Positions 45,000 through 57,335 are shown, counted from the first letter of the stretch. The stretch: 64,000 nt of DNA from Sanderia malayensis (GCA_013076295.1 RQOL01000139.1:1240001-1304000), one strand, 5' to 3'. Notes: a model not told the origin generated them from the letters alone. Made by a program: numbers and translations.

Positions 45000-46270
45000 A
45001 GACAAATACCACAGTAGAACATGAGAAAGACAATATAAAAGTAACATTTGTGGATGAGAAAGACATTGGAAATGTGGATCACAACAGCAAACCACATATG
45101 TAATATTGTAATGACCAAAATTGTGCTGTTTTTAATGCTTGGACACCTATTGAGTAAAATTGCCAAATTTTATGTTTCGAAAAACTTTCGAATGCTGTTT
45201 TCTCAAAACCCCCTAAATAGGGTTACCATTCTAGGAACAACAATTGCTCACAGTTGGAGTGGGTTACTGAGATGAACCTTGGACATGAAATATATCTTGA
45301 TATATTCTGTGCACTAAATGATACAGTTTTTGAAACTTTTATCCAGGTGGGGTTAAAATGGGAAAAATTGTTTTTCAGGATTTTACCCTTGATAAAGGAT
45401 TTTGAAAATTTGTTTCATTCAGTGCACAGAGATTTGTTTAAGAAACAGTGTGATACATAGTTTGTTGTGATATACTTTTTCATAATGTAGCAAATAATAT
45501 TCTCATTTTAGAAACATATACCTGATTGAGCAGTGACCCCCAGACCAAAGACAACGATTTTGCAAAACAAATTATATCCAGTTATCAAAGAAATTTTAAA
45601 CAATGTATCAACCAAGTTTGGTGACTTTAAGCCAAAGGAATAACTATTTATGAATGAAAGTCTTTTTGGGGGGTAAAATTAGCTAAGTGTGTAGAGCTAC
45701 CTTGAGACACTGGAGTTGGCCGCCTACAGATTGGACGGCCACTACATGGAAATGTTGCATTTCAACTTTAAAGCAACTGACCGACCAAAATTGTTTTAAA
45801 ATCACATTTTGGGTAACCAACGCCCGATATCTAACTATTTGAGTAAAAAAAACGAATGAAAATATTCTTTTTCTGGGAGAAAATCAGTGTCAAACTTGTT
45901 GCTTCAGTACGGGAAAAAACAACGGGGTCCCTATTATTATGTCACAGTAGGTAGATCCCAGTCCTCAAAGTGTGTCACCAAAGTGTGAGGAAAAATGCCT
46001 TGTAGCTCAAAAATTACTCATCAGATCAAAAAAGTAAAAGCAGATTCAGAATCAGCAAATTCGAATAGTTTTAGCAAATAAAAAAAAATATAGTGGCACT
46101 TTAACAAATAACATGTACTTCTAAACACAAATTTATAGTAGATACTACATAAATTGTAATGGTAGTCAAAGGATGCTTGGTAATATTAATTTAAATGTAG
46201 CAACTGGTGGTCAAGATAGTGTTAATGTTGTCGTCGTTTACAAATAAAAATCATTTAATGGCACATACTG
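45000..46270. other. Non-coding region
   Basis: No gene or long repeat was recognised after the transposase. The reading frames are short and lack familiar motifs. Confidence 0.5.
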
Positions 46271-46278
46271 ACTGAGAA

Positions 46279-46593
46279 ATGGATTATTCGGACATTATCT
46301 CGTTATATGTTCCAACAATTTTGGCACTGCAGCACCTATTGCTAAATTTTAAAACAAAAGCCAGTGGTGGCGAATTAAATAAACGGTGCTCCTTATCTAT
46401 TTACGGGAATGTGCCTACAGGAGATAATAAATCTAGTGTTTTGTGTAATGGAAAAAACTGTGATTTTATTGCAAGAACTTTGTCGGGATCCAATCAAATG
46501 ACATTTGGAGATCTGAATCCTAGTGTTATTGCTGGGTTAGATGGTTCAATCGCTTTTTTTGGATTATACAAAAAAAGTCATATCAGACACTGA
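46279..46593 (+). CDS. Unidentified ORF, 104 aa
   Basis: It opens at ATG and closes at TGA. The sequence has a hydrophobic start (IISLYVPTILALQHLLL) and a Gly/Asn-rich middle (SIYGNVPTGDNKSS, NGKNCDFIARTL). I recognise no family. It lies upstream of a BEL/Pao pol remnant on the same strand, but nothing links the two. It may be a chance frame. Confidence 0.25.
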   Translation: MDYSDIISLYVPTILALQHLLLNFKTKASGGELNKRCSLSIYGNVPTGDNKSSVLCNGKNCDFIARTLSGSNQMTFGDLNPSVIAGLDGSIAFFGLYKKSHIRH

Positions 46594-47075
46594 TATTAAA
46601 ATACATCATCATGTATAGTGCGAAAACTGGTACAAAATCGACAATGATAACATCGTTTTAGGTTAAAACACCAGAATATATTAATGTAGATTATTAATAT
46701 GACTGCATCACAGGAGAAGTATCAACAGACCTCGCACATACTCGAGGTGATTAACTTGAACAAGTTGTTCATCCTGGTTGTTTCCAATCAAAAGGAATTA
46801 CGTTTTCTAGTCAGGACCCACTACTCACGGATGGAGAAAGTATCATTATTGGAGGTATAAAATGGTACCGCAATACTGATGAGATATCACTCATCATATC
46901 ACAGCTTATTTTTGCAAAAAGGTGCAGGGGGAGTAACCGCAAGCTGTATTAAACGTAATACTTGATAAGATGACAAGATGTGTTGTGGAGGTTGTAGAAA
47001 TTCTCGAAACAAAGGAAACATTTGATACAAGAGAGGGATTGTTTCCAAAGACTTTGTCTATATTGATATTAGACT

Positions 47076-47894
47076 GTTTCCGAAACACGACCTATGTCAG
47101 TAAGACGCCCATTGGAGGTCTTGCACGAGCGCGGCCAGGGCTATCCCCCAAAATCATCGGGCGTCTTGATGAAAATCCTTACACACTTTTGCAAAAACAT
47201 TGGTCGTCATCAAGACCGGTGATTGAGACAAATTATTTCAAACTTGAAAGTTTTAAATTGAGTTCATTTTTGTATTTTATGAAAATTCAATATTCGATCT
47301 ATCATTTCGAGGTGAAATCACTCTCTAACATGGAAAAATACGCTTTTTAAACACAGTTTTATTTGGTCAACTGTTTCCACGAAAATTTAATTGCATGCTT
47401 CCGCTTTGAGACACTGGCCTAGCAAATCGTGGATATGTGTATCTTTTCGGTTCGGGCAAATGCATAGAGCATTCACAGCATCACAAACAATTTCGTTGCT
47501 GCCCCTGAAGACTTCTGGAGATTGGAACAGACAAAGAAGAGCATATATTTTTTCTTTCTTGAACCTGAACTCCACTTTCCTACTATCGTCAAATCAAATA
47601 TTTCGTATTACCAATAATATGACTGATGCAGTGCAAATTTTGTTGATTAAATTTATGATTATGAAGCAATAACAGATCATGAACATCAAAAATATTATTG
47701 TCGTATAAATTTAAAATCACATCACTATTTTGAGAATTTCCTTTTATTTCGAGAAACCTTTTGAATGTTGGCGCGAGAGATAGGTTGTCCTAACAAAGGT
47801 TGCATTTTCGGAAACAAAATTTGATGAGAACGACGACTGTCCTCGCACCACGCCTCCAATGGGCGTCGTCTTGAGATAGGTCGTGTTTCGGAAA
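47076..47894. mobile_element. MITE with about 50-bp inverted ends
   Basis: GTTTCCGAAACACGACCTAT at 47076 and its inverted copy ending at 47894, followed by matching GACGCCCATTGGAGG blocks, give TIRs of about 50 bp. The interior is non-coding. The flanks ATTAGACT and ATTGAGACT hint at a degraded 8-9-bp duplication. Confidence 0.7.
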
Positions 47895-48331
47895 CTCTCT
47901 ATTGAGACTCTCGATTTTGGTGATGCAAGTTCGTATCACCAAATATGTGTATGTATCTACACCAGATTATTCTAAAGAACGTAGAGCATTCATGCCAATT
48001 TGTACTCTCATGAACTCGAGCTGTACCACAGAATTTATCATTGCCTAGAGCAGAATTGTATTAATGAGCACTCTTAATGAGACTGGAGAGATGAGTCGAA
48101 ATGGTCAATCGGTTGTCCACTTGGGTAAATGGGTTCAATTGGATGCATCTTCCCTCTGTACAATTTTGAACACAGCTAACAGAAGTGGAGAAGGAAAAAA
48201 GCATCCAGGTTTACCATTCATCAACATCAGAGATTTCGAAGTCTTTACTTGATGAGATGAAGAAAAGATACGAATACTCTGAATAATTCTGAGATCCAAT
48301 AAAGCACAGTTTCACAATTGTCACTCGTACT

Positions 48332-48935
48332 ATGTCATACGTTATTAGATTTTCAAAAATGCTTATCAATCGAATTCAGGGAAAACAGAAATTAAATCAT
48401 CCTACAGCTATCCTCACGCCAGACAAAGTTTCTCCTGCTGAGAATTATCACTTCAATAAAGGATCAAATGAAGTTATAAATTTTATACCAAAAACAAAGT
48501 ACGACAAAGTCTCCATCGAAAATAATCGTATTCTATGGTAGACTGGGCGAATCTTAACCAGCAATGAAGTATCAATCGTAGGCCAGTTAACAGAAGTCAT
48601 GAAACACTTGTCACAAAGCACGTTCTGTGTAACGATACTTGAAAGATATTCACCTATCGCTTACAGCATGTCATTAGATGTTCATTGGAACCTCGTGACC
48701 ATTAAGCATTCAGGTATCAAGACAACAAATGACTACATACTAAAGAAAATCCATATCATTGAAGGAAGAGTGTTAATGAAGCATATTTGTAAAAATTGAG
48801 ATAGATTGCCATTACCTTTCTAAGCTTACCATCGAAATGGCTGTGTGACCAGTATCACCGTTTATTTTGACTTTGGCTCCAGCATTTTAGTTCACCAAAT
48901 TAGACATATCGGGGCCTGTATCGCGCAAATGCTAC
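48332..48935 (+). pseudogene. BEL/Pao pol remnant, RNase H-integrase boundary region
   Basis: The frame shows LTPDKVSPAENYHFNKGSNE, TGRILTSNEVSIVG, STFCVTILERYSPIAYS and KHSGIKTTNDYILKKIHIIE, the N-terminal integrase region of BEL/Pao polyproteins (normally followed by a Cys-Arg-Cys zinc motif). A TAG replaces a Tyr codon at 48539-48541, and other stops follow. RT and the integrase catalytic core are missing. Confidence 0.75.
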
Positions 48936-48960
48936 ATTTCAAACAGTTTGACTCTTTTTG

Positions 48961-49425
48961 TTGTTGTTGATGTTGCCTTTATTGATTGAAATGAATTTTT
49001 TGCACTGTGACCCCGGGTTTTGAACTTCATTGAGCACTTTTGTGTTCATTTTTGTGCCTTGTGCATTCCCGTAGCTATAAATTCTTTGCCCGTCTTTCCT
49101 TCACACACCACGCTCTTCTCAGTCCGAATCCAGGTACTACAACAGCTCGCTGGTAAAGATTTCTCGTGGTAGGCCTATGGCCTAAGTTTCCTTGGCATTC
49201 TTTTGGGCCTATGCATACCAGACTATCTCATAGTCATTTGTGGCTACAAGAACTAAGTATTTAATTAAACGTCTTCTATTTAGTTTTCTTTAGCTATTAT
49301 AATTTATCCTTTTTTTATTGTTTTCCAGGTACTTGATGTTAATTTGGTATATTTGAATAGTAAACCACCAGCCACACCAATTAGAACTTGTTTTTCTTAC
49401 TGGTTTTTCTGCTATTGGACTTTGG
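48961..49425 (+). mobile_element. Possible BEL/Pao LTR and leader
   Basis: The segment between pol remnant and gag remnant begins TGTTGTTGATG, has TATAAATTC at 49076, and a TTTGGTGCATAC primer-site-like run near 49422. No second copy exists in the window, so the limits are tentative. Confidence 0.35.
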
Positions 49426-49559
49426 TGCATACAATCGGCCCCAGTGGTGATACTTCACAACTACATTAGTTCAAATCTCACCTTTGGATTCATATGAGAA
49501 GAGAATCAATGACAAGGGTTGCGATTTTGGTTCCAGTTTTGAAGAACCTCTGATGCTAC

Positions 49560-50960
49560 CAGACGAAAGGCAAAGAAGAGAGAATAGCATGTTAGAGTAG
49601 GATGGAATCACAATTGAAAACGCCCACAGACTGAAACAATCCCAAGCGAGAGAAAAAAGTTTTCTGACGAGATCAATGATCCATATTTCAGAAGCACTGC
49701 ACGTCGATGCAGACATAAGGGACATACAGACAATACAAGAGCGACTAATACGAGATTTTAGCATTTTCAAGGAAGTGTGCGATCCATATAAAGATATGCT
49801 TGTAAACGATATTGATGCCAAAGAGTCACAATTGCCTACGTGCATGAGGCAGAATCAAGATACCTGACAGCTAATCTTCTTGTCATAGCAAACTTTCCCA
49901 GCAGTTCAGAAAGGCCAGTGAATTGCAGATTTGAGCCTTCAATGATGCCCATCATGCATATCAGAACGCAAATTTGAGTCTCCTTGCTCCTTCATGGCAA
50001 CCAAACATTCAAACTATTCCTGAATCGAATCCTGAAGCTCCTTTCAATGTTGGTGATAGTTGTTTTATCTATCTGGATACAATTAGAAAGTTTGTGATGG
50101 CAACATTACTACCCTGATCAGAGCTGATTTTGTTAAGGGAATCCTATTCTGTATTCTGTATTCATCATTCATTCCTTCATTTGAAAATAATTTTGGGTCT
50201 GAAACTTCTGATTTTAGACAGAGATTGCAATTCCTGGTTCAATATTGCTCCGGGAAGGCAAGAAAAGCCACTGAAAGTTGTATTCTCTTGGACCCAAAGA
50301 AAGATATTTGAAAGCCATTTGAAGGTTGAACATAGAGATGGCGAAGCACTTCAAAAGCTTGCTGATGTCCTGGAAAATTGTGAGATTTCACTGAAGGCAA
50401 CAGGAAGAACATCGTAGCTCAAAAACGAAGATCGTCTTGTGATGATCATGCAACAATGTCCAGCATATATCAAGTCCTGGAAGCAATCCCGGGTACAAGA
50501 AATCAGAATACAAAAGCGAAATCCGAATATCAAAGATTTGAAAAAGTCCTATGGATTGGCAGCAAAAGAGAAAACTGACCTTGTCTTTTGTAGTATCATG
50601 GATGTAGGAAATAGAGATCTCAGTGGGAAACATAAGGCACCTCGACAATTGGATTCCTCAAAGGGGGCGAGTTTTCAGCATTAACAGAACAGAGGTACAG
50701 CCCCAGAAAAGGTCAGCCCCAGCTTAAAGTGCCACTCCTGCAATCAGAACAACAGGCTTGAAAACTGCAATGGCTTCATACAGCAAAATGGTGAACAACA
50801 GTTTAAATTTATCCATCCCAAAAATCTCTGTGATAACTGCTTATTTGCTTTTCATTATTCGGTTGGCTGTAAATGAAGAAAAGCATGTACAATTCCATGT
50901 TGCAACATTACTTGCAAGCACATTTGTGCAATTCAGTCAAAGGGTTGGTGCTCTGGCGTA
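49560..50960 (+). pseudogene. BEL/Pao gag and zinc-knuckle region, decayed
   Basis: Pieces in several frames include SMIHISEALHVDADIRDIQT (N-terminal gag), QRLQFLVQYCSGKARKATES (about 50220, the DUF1759 core), and KCHSCNQNNRLENCNGF with NLCDNCLFAFHYSVGCK (about 50725-50875), a pair of retroviral-type zinc knuckles. The order gag core then knuckles then a would-be protease is as in BEL elements. More than six breaks are present. Confidence 0.65.
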
Positions 50961-51489
50961 AAGAAGAGCAAAAATTTCAGTGTCCGCAATGTGGTAACAC
51001 ACGATAATCAGCCCACAAGAAACAATCACTGGTGTACAAGATGTCTGTGGCCACCCTTGTTGTTTGGATTTGGATGAAAACATGCACATTCGGATTAACA
51101 ATGTGTTTTCAATGAAGTTTTTAAACGTGTCCACAGGAGGGATAACTCGTCAAGAAGATGTAGACGGTTGGCCACTTCTGCAGGATATTCAGCTCCCGAA
51201 GGCATTGGAAAGTTAACCTCATGCCTCTGCCTACTCCGCTTACAACAGAACATCTCACTCAAAAAACAAAACAAAGCTATCACCCGTGTTCTCAATTGTT
51301 TCCTGTAATCTTCCATAGGTCTCTCAAACAATTAGCAAGTCTTCACAAAGATAATTCAGGTGGTAAAATACTTTGAAAGGTGCCCAGTTATCCTTTGTGT
51401 GCAAATAAAAAAAACAGGTAATCTCCAAAAGTACCTGCTGTTCAGCCCGAGGGCAAATTTGCATGATAACGAAAAATGCGTCACTGTTC
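50961..51489. other. Non-coding, post-gag remnant region
   Basis: No protease or RT could be read on either strand; only short frames without motifs are present. Confidence 0.45.
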
Positions 51490-51901
51490 ATGTGAAGTAG
51501 CGAGAGAGCCAATCAAATTACAGCAAAAGGCGAAACAGGTCACATGAACAACGAGAACCTTGTTCAAAAACGGAGTTCGCGAAGCGAATTTGCAAGTTTC
51601 GCCAGCGTAAACGGTAGTTTTAGCACAATTAGCAGAATAATGAATGGAATAATTCGAAAATTCGGGAGAAAATTGAAAAACAAAATCCATTACCCTAGTT
51701 AAATTAATAAACTAAATAATCATTGTGAAATACATTGCCATATACCCTCTCAAACAAAAAAGCCTTTCTGATCACATGGTTCACTGTTTTGGCCCATTGT
51801 TTTGGGGCGTTCGACCTATTGTTTTGGGTCGAATCTATTGTTTTCGGCAAGGAAAGTGCATTATTATGTGACTTCGTAGAATATATATATTAGATTTTAC
51901 A
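51490..51901. repeat. Dispersed repeat, copy 2 (inverted relative to 15046-15480)
   Basis: On the minus strand it starts ATCTAATATATATATTCTAC at 51901 and shares CACTTTCCTTGCC, ATTGTTTTGGGGCGTT (as inverted complement) and the CGTTTACGCTGGCGAAACTT block. About 110 bp in its centre are unmatched. It directly abuts the LINE remnant. Confidence 0.8.
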
Positions 51902-51949
51902 GTGAAATTCAGAAATCTTAGTAATCAAAGTATCGTTTCAAAAGCCTAG

Positions 51950-52865
51950 TTTTATTGTAGCTTTTGAATTTTCGAACTTTTGAATGTTGGTCTCAGCTCA
52001 TAATTCGGTTGTAAACTGTTCCATAGTGAGGGGGCATAATTCTGAAAGATTTTATCACCATAGAACATATTCTTCGTTCTCATCTAAGGATAGGCGAGAG
52101 ATGGGGCCTGACTAAATCTAGTATGCTTCTCAGATCCTTTGACGACCAAGAGTTCGTTGAAATAGGCCTGGTGCCACAATCTTGAACACAGTTAACAGAA
52201 TTTTGAATTCAACACGCTCGATTACTGAAAGCCAATGGAGTCCGTGGAGAATCGGTGTGATATGAGAGTTCTTTATGGTCCTCCTGACCAATCTAGCCGC
52301 CCCATTTTGCAAACTCTGCAGTGTCTTAGTTTGGCCAGCACTGATGTTGAAGTACCGACTGTTGCAATAGTCCAATCTTTAAGTGATCATCGCGTGTAAT
52401 AGCTTTTTGGTGGACCCCTGGTCTAGAAGTTTACGAATGTGACCGATTTTGTAGAGCGCATATGATACACTACGACATGTTTGTTGAACAAAACTCCCGA
52501 GTGAACAATCTGAGTCACACATTACACCTAGGTTTCGAACTACGTTGGAAGTACAGATGGTGTCATCAACAACTCTGACGGAATCAATAGAGTGACTTTG
52601 ACCCAAGCGAGATCTGAAGTGAATAATTTCTGTTTTGGAGTCATTCAACACAAGTTTGTTACAGAAGATCCAAGGTCGAACATCCCAGATCGTCAATGCA
52701 AGAATCAACTGTTACCAAAGATACTGACGGGTCTTTATAAGTAAGGTATAATTGACTGTCATCAGTGCATACCATTGCATCCAGACCGTGACCAGTAATG
52801 ATTTCTTCAACTGGAGAGGTGTATAAAGTGAACAAAGCAGGGCCTAAGACAGTTCCAGAGGTCAA
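51950..52865 (-). pseudogene. CR1/L2-like LINE reverse transcriptase, C-terminal part
   Basis: The minus strand reads GTVLGPALFTLYTSP, MVCTDDSQLYLTYKD (normally MYADDTQLYL, catalytic DD retained), KLVLNDSKTEIIHF and VVRNLGVMCDSD. After a frame change near 52378 it continues RLDYCNSRYFN, SLQNGAARLVR and LHGLHWLSVIERVEFKILL, and ends with a WNSL-type motif near 52020. This is the RT palm/thumb and C-terminus of CR1/L2/Rex-type LINEs. The 5' part is absent, as expected for incomplete reverse transcription. Confidence 0.88.
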
Positions 52866-52959
52866 GCAGTGAAAGTATCACATGAGACCTTAGTTGGACC
52901 CAGACCCCATACCGTGTTTCTTCTTTAAATTGCTAACAAAACAAAATACAAGTACCAAA

Positions 52960-53240
52960 CTCACCAAAGGAAAAAAGTTTGATATACTCATAAAGATGGA
53001 ATACTAATCCCTGCTTCAAAATGCCCCCTTGTACTATTTTTCGATTGCCATATTGGGACCCAGACCTCTAAAAGTGGTTTTTCATGAACCCTGCAATGGA
53101 AAAATATACAAATGCAACACTTACTCAAAGTGCACAGTTTGAAACTCTTAGAAAGATGTGATGCTGACCCCTGGTGAAAAATACCCCCATGTTCTATTTT
53201 TAGACTACATTGGTGGGGAATTTTATAGGGTCGTATATTA
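52960..53240. repeat. Two diverged tandem units of about 160 bp
   Basis: Blocks with ACTCATAAAGATGGAATACT and ACTCTTAGAAAGATGTGATG, each followed by CCCCTTGTACTATTTTT-like or CCCCATGTTCTATTTTT-like text, recur. Non-coding. Confidence 0.55.
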
Positions 53241-53294
53241 GGCCCTGTTACCTGAATCAAAACTCCCAGTGACATAAGAAAACTCATAACGTTC

Positions 53295-53592
53295 TGTTAT
53301 GATGCTTATGATGTTCGCACAACAGCCTCTTGTGTGTCCTCCGATCTGATCTGAAAGCTTCAAAGCGATCGTACTTATACTAAACATGAATTAATCTATG
53401 TCGTGGAAAGAATACACAAACAATTACGTTATAAACTAAAACTGGCTTGAGAAAATGGTATTATATGATACTAACGTGAACAGAACATTCCAGAGAATAA
53501 TCTCCGAGGTAACATGATAAGCAAACAGCAACTAAATATTGTCAATGACTAAAGTGTCTATGATTCGATCATCAGGTAATGTCTATTTTACA
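53295..53592 (-). mobile_element. 3' LTR of a BEL/Pao element
   Basis: On the minus strand a purine tract AATAGGGGGAGGGTT immediately precedes TGTAAAATAGAC at 53592, the usual PPT-LTR junction. The segment ends CATAACA at 53295, giving 298 bp with TG...CA ends. TATAAGTACG lies inside. The 5' LTR was not found. Confidence 0.72.
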
Positions 53593-53899
53593 AACCCTCC
53601 CCCTATTATAATGTGTGTAAGGTTGTAATACGATATTCTTTAGTCTTCCTGATCTTCATAAACATTAACAGCACCCATTCGGTTTCTGGCATCATCTCTA
53701 GCCTTCCTCGGTAATCTCTACCTTTGTCAGAACTCTTCAGCCTTCCGGTTCAACTCGACATTGACTGCACGGCTTTTTCCCCCAACTTCCAGATCGCATA
53801 CCAGTTGAAGCAGTCACTGGACAGCGTGACCATTTCTGAGTTTGATCTTCAATCCGCGTGTGACACAATCTTTGCTCATAACCTTTCCAACGACTCTTC

Positions 53900-54720
53900 C
53901 GATTCTTCAATGGGCTCGGTTTTTTATGTCCTCTTTCAACAACACGACTTTGCCACTAAGATCCCGGTTCTTAGTGTCACTTCCATTCTTGTTACACTTC
54001 CTTTCCTTAAACCCATACAGATACTCCTTCTGCCACCTCTTTCGTAGGTGTTCTTCACTTTGTGCAAGGAGTACCATCCTCTTGGGAAGTATTTCGTTGT
54101 CCCTGATTTTGTTTAGTTTCTCTTCAAGCATCTGAGCTGGTTTCCCTCGGATTAGGATATTTGGTGTGATGACTGGCGTTTCAAACTTTTCGCCTTGATA
54201 GCACAGGGGGCAATTATTCATGACGCATTCTATGTTCAAAAGTGCTTTTTCCAACTCTGCAAGCCTCAGAATACTCCCCGCCAATAGCCTTTGTAAGACT
54301 TTCGTTTATTGAGCCAACCAGCCACTGAAAGAATCGTCCCCACCATGGTGCCTGTGACATTTTGATTCTCTAATGAATTTTGTCTGCTGCCAGGGAATTC
54401 ACGAGCGCCTCGTTCTTTTTGAGTTTGTTCAGCCATTTCTTTGTTGCGCTAAAGGTCTTGCCATTGTCGCTTACAATCAGTCTGGGTGTACCTCTCCTTG
54501 CAACAAAATCTTTCAAGACACGCTAGAATTCTTCAGCTGTTATGTCTCTGCAAACCTTCAAATACACAGCTCTAGTAGTGGAGCAAGTAAACAGGGCGAT
54601 GTAGGCTTTTCCGAATGTCTTCTTGTTCATACAGTACTTGATTGGTCCCGCAAAGTCTATGCCGGTGGATACAAATGGTTCCGTCATCTGTGACCTGAAA
54701 GTTGGTAGCTGCAAACTCGG
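53900..54720 (-). pseudogene. BEL/Pao integrase and C-terminal region
   Basis: Reading downward from 54714: MTEPFVSTGIDFAGPIKYC (first Asp region), YIALFTCSTTRAVYLKV, then after a break RRGTPRLIVSDNGKTF (second Asp), APWWGRFFQWLVGSI (Glu region shifted/altered) and, further down, ILIRGKPAQMLEEKL of the C-terminal DUF5641-like domain. Several frame breaks are present. It joins the RT fragment at 54756 with RT palm, thumb and RNase H missing. Confidence 0.85.
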
Positions 54721-54755
54721 AGGTGCTGCCAGTTTAGTTTGCCCGTGTTTTTATA

Positions 54756-56022
54756 TCAAAACAGACGATGTGTATCTCGATCAGCGGGATCCAACTTTAT
54801 TTGCAGAAGTGTGTTCTTGATATCACCAGTGATGCAAAGGGGTAGCATTCGGTTTCTCAACAATATAACCAGTATCAGTGGCTGCAAAAGGGGGTCCCTT
54901 TTCCGAGCAATCTTTAGTGAAGGGTCAGCAGGGATTGATTTGGCTGAGCAGTGATACACAATCAGCATTTTGGTGGATTCAGCATCTCTGATAAACAGTT
55001 GATGAGGAAAGTGGTGCACAATTTCACCGCTGGGCTCCTCTGGAATGGGTTCCAAAATACCGTCTTTGATTTGTGCTTCCATCACTTCATGGTACTCATT
55101 AAGTTTCAAGTGTGGTACTCATTCATCAAGCGTCCTGTTTGTTGGCAGCTCCACATGAGATTCCTCCCATGGCAGTCTCCTAAAACATGTTCCATCAACC
55201 AGTTGTCGTAGCCTTCCCTTGAAGTTTTCATGGAAACTATCTTCTGGTCAACTGTCTGTGTCTGCCAAACCAAGGACTTCTATCGAGCACATCTTTTCAA
55301 ATTCCTCCTTTGGGGACAGCATCATGAAGATTATCTCTACTTCTGCATCGGTTTCCATGGTCTTTCGAGTCACTGTCCTGCCAAACACGGTGGATTCAGC
55401 GCCTGGGTCAACATCAGGATTTGTCCCCAAAACTGGGAGCTCGGTGGTCTTTATTCTCTGGTCGTCTGCTGCACCCAGAATGGTATAAACAGGCAGTTTC
55501 TCCTCTTCTGTGTTCTCGTCACTGAAATGGAGGCAGCTCAGACGACTCTCTTTCTTCTTCAGGGCTTTGAGATTTCAGTGCCATTTCTCCCAGCCTTCAC
55601 CCTTCTCTGTCAGTGGCTCCTTCACTAGTCCCAGTTTGTCCATCAATGTGTAGACAGAGCTGTGTGCTATCCAATCTCTTCATCGTCACAAGGGTGCGAA
55701 CAATTCTTGCCAGCTTCTTGTAGTAGTTGTGGACTCTCATCGTGTGATGGATGCGGGTAATTGTTTCTAACTCCTCGAGTTCTTTCATGAGAGCTTTATG
55801 GATCTTCATGTTCTTTCAGTAGACCTTTTCCAGAATTCTGTTGGCCTCCTGGTAACCCTCTTCTGGGTGGGGCAGCCTGAGGATATCTTCTTTTGGTTTT
55901 CCTTCTACCAGCTCCAGTAGGTAGTTGAATTTGCTGATGTCTGCAATACTGGACCTGTCTACCTCAATGATGAAATTGTTCAAAAATCGAAGCCAGTCTT
56001 TGTAGTTTCCTTTGAAAGGCAT
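54756..56022 (-). pseudogene. BEL/Pao gag, protease region and N-terminal RT
   Basis: From 56022 downward: YKDWLRFLNNFIIEVDRSS and LLELVEGKPKEDILRLP (DUF1759-type gag), LEELETITRIHHTMRVHNYY, then LPVLGTNPDVDPGAEST and FEKMCSIEVLGLADTDS near the protease/pre-RT region. The RT start follows: KLNEYHEVMEAQIKDGILEP, VHHFPHQLFIRDAESTKMLI and CITGDIKNTLLQIKL (first RT Asp in GDI). RT ends abruptly at 54756. Frame breaks lie near 55110, 55240, 55600 and 55810. The same element has its 3' LTR at 53295-53592. Confidence 0.83.
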
Positions 56023-56525
56023 TATTGTATACTTCTGCAGTTTGACTGATTTCGGCCTGGCCTTTCATTCCTCTGTTAGCTTCTTTGCCATTTCCATTTC
56101 CAGCTTCTTACTGTACCATTGTTCCTCTCGTTCTCATTCACGGTTCTTCGCCTCCTCCTTTTCTTGCTCCCTTCTTCTATCAATAGTCGCTTGTTTTTCC
56201 ATCACTCGCCGTTTGTGCTGCAGTTTGTCTTCTTTCTTCTGCTCCGTTTCCTTCTGTCTGAAACCATCAAGTTGTTCTGTGACCTTTTTTCTTGTGTTTC
56301 AAAATTCCTTTATATTTTCTTTCTGCTCGTTGATCCACTCTCATATTTCAATTGCCTTCGCCTTGCCGAGCATCTCTTCCGTGGACTATTCGTTTGCAGG
56401 TTGTAGGGTTTTCCTGCATTGAATAATGTCAGTGAAGTCAATGTTCTGGCAAAAGTTAAAAAAAGAAGCTTGTTGCTGACGTTAGTCTTCTTCCACCATG
56501 GAAGGAGAATTTGGCATTGCATACC

Positions 56526-56804
56526 ATGCGTTTCAATTACGTAGCCTATTTATTTTGCAAAGCTAACATGTTGACTCAACCACAAGATAACCCTGAAAAC
56601 CATGGATGGGACGAGGGCCGAGTTACTTGTAGCAACAAGTGTTGTTTGGAGAATGTGCGCGAGCTCCTTCTGCCAAAAGATGAGGTTGCTGACGAGGAGA
56701 GCAATGACATTGGCAATATCAGCGATGAGTTTGACGAGGATCTTGATGAAGACATTGAGGATATCTTAGCATATGACTCAACAATCAGTTTTTTACTAGC
56801 TTAG
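56526..56804 (+). pseudogene. Unidentified ORF with Trp/His segment and acidic tail
   Basis: MRFNYVAYLFCKANMLTQPQ, then NPENHGWDEGRVTCSN, then a strongly acidic end (DEFDEDLDEDIEDILAYD). The layout is like the remnant at 14640-14841 and the C-terminal tails of some animal transposon proteins. No domain can be assigned. Its upstream portion overlaps the gag side of the BEL element on the other strand. Confidence 0.35.
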
Positions 56805-57335
56805 TTTTTAGTTTAGTCGGACTTTTCTGAAATCAAATTGTAATCGACATCCAGGAAGGTGGATTTTGCAGAATTTTGAAAGAATGCTTAGCTGAAATCT
56901 CAGGTTGACATACAAATAAAGTAGACTTGTCAAATCCACACATCTAACATCTTCCAGATTAGCTCTAACCTAGCAACAACGGTAATAATGTGAAATCAAG
57001 GTTTTCACCAAATAAAGGCTAAGCGCCCCTAAACATAAATTTAGCGCTAATTTCTGAAACATGTACCCAAGAACTACTTATGCCAATCCGCTTTAGCAAT
57101 GTTATCAGCAGTATATCCTCCCATGTGTGAAAGATCTATATGTTTGATCAATGTACTATAAGTTTATGTAATAACAAAGAATAAGTCCGTTAAATGCTCA
57201 CATACGAGTTTGACAACTGCGCAATATATTAGCGCACCTAGTAAGAAGCAGCAAGATTTTGGCTTTCTTGTCCTGTGTTTTGTAGTAATGGTGGATAGTT
57301 CAGGTGGTGGCAGCAGTGGCTCTAACTCAGAAAAA
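56805..57335. other. Non-coding spacer
   Basis: No gene or repeat was recognised; it probably contains the 5' flank of the gene that begins about 57290. Confidence 0.5.

Noticed and set aside
47930..48252. Coding exon with ILNTANRSGEGKKHPGL belonging to BEL/Pao pol
   Set aside because: It lies just upstream of the pol remnant but matches no BEL/Pao motif I know, so it was not assigned.
53724..54135. Plus-strand ORFs over the BEL integrase
   Set aside because: Low-complexity Ser/Leu/Phe-rich shadows of the minus-strand integrase and C-terminal domain.
56012..56422. Plus-strand Ser/Phe/Leu-rich ORFs resembling a membrane protein
   Set aside because: They are the complement of a Lys/Glu-rich coiled-coil stretch upstream of BEL gag on the minus strand.
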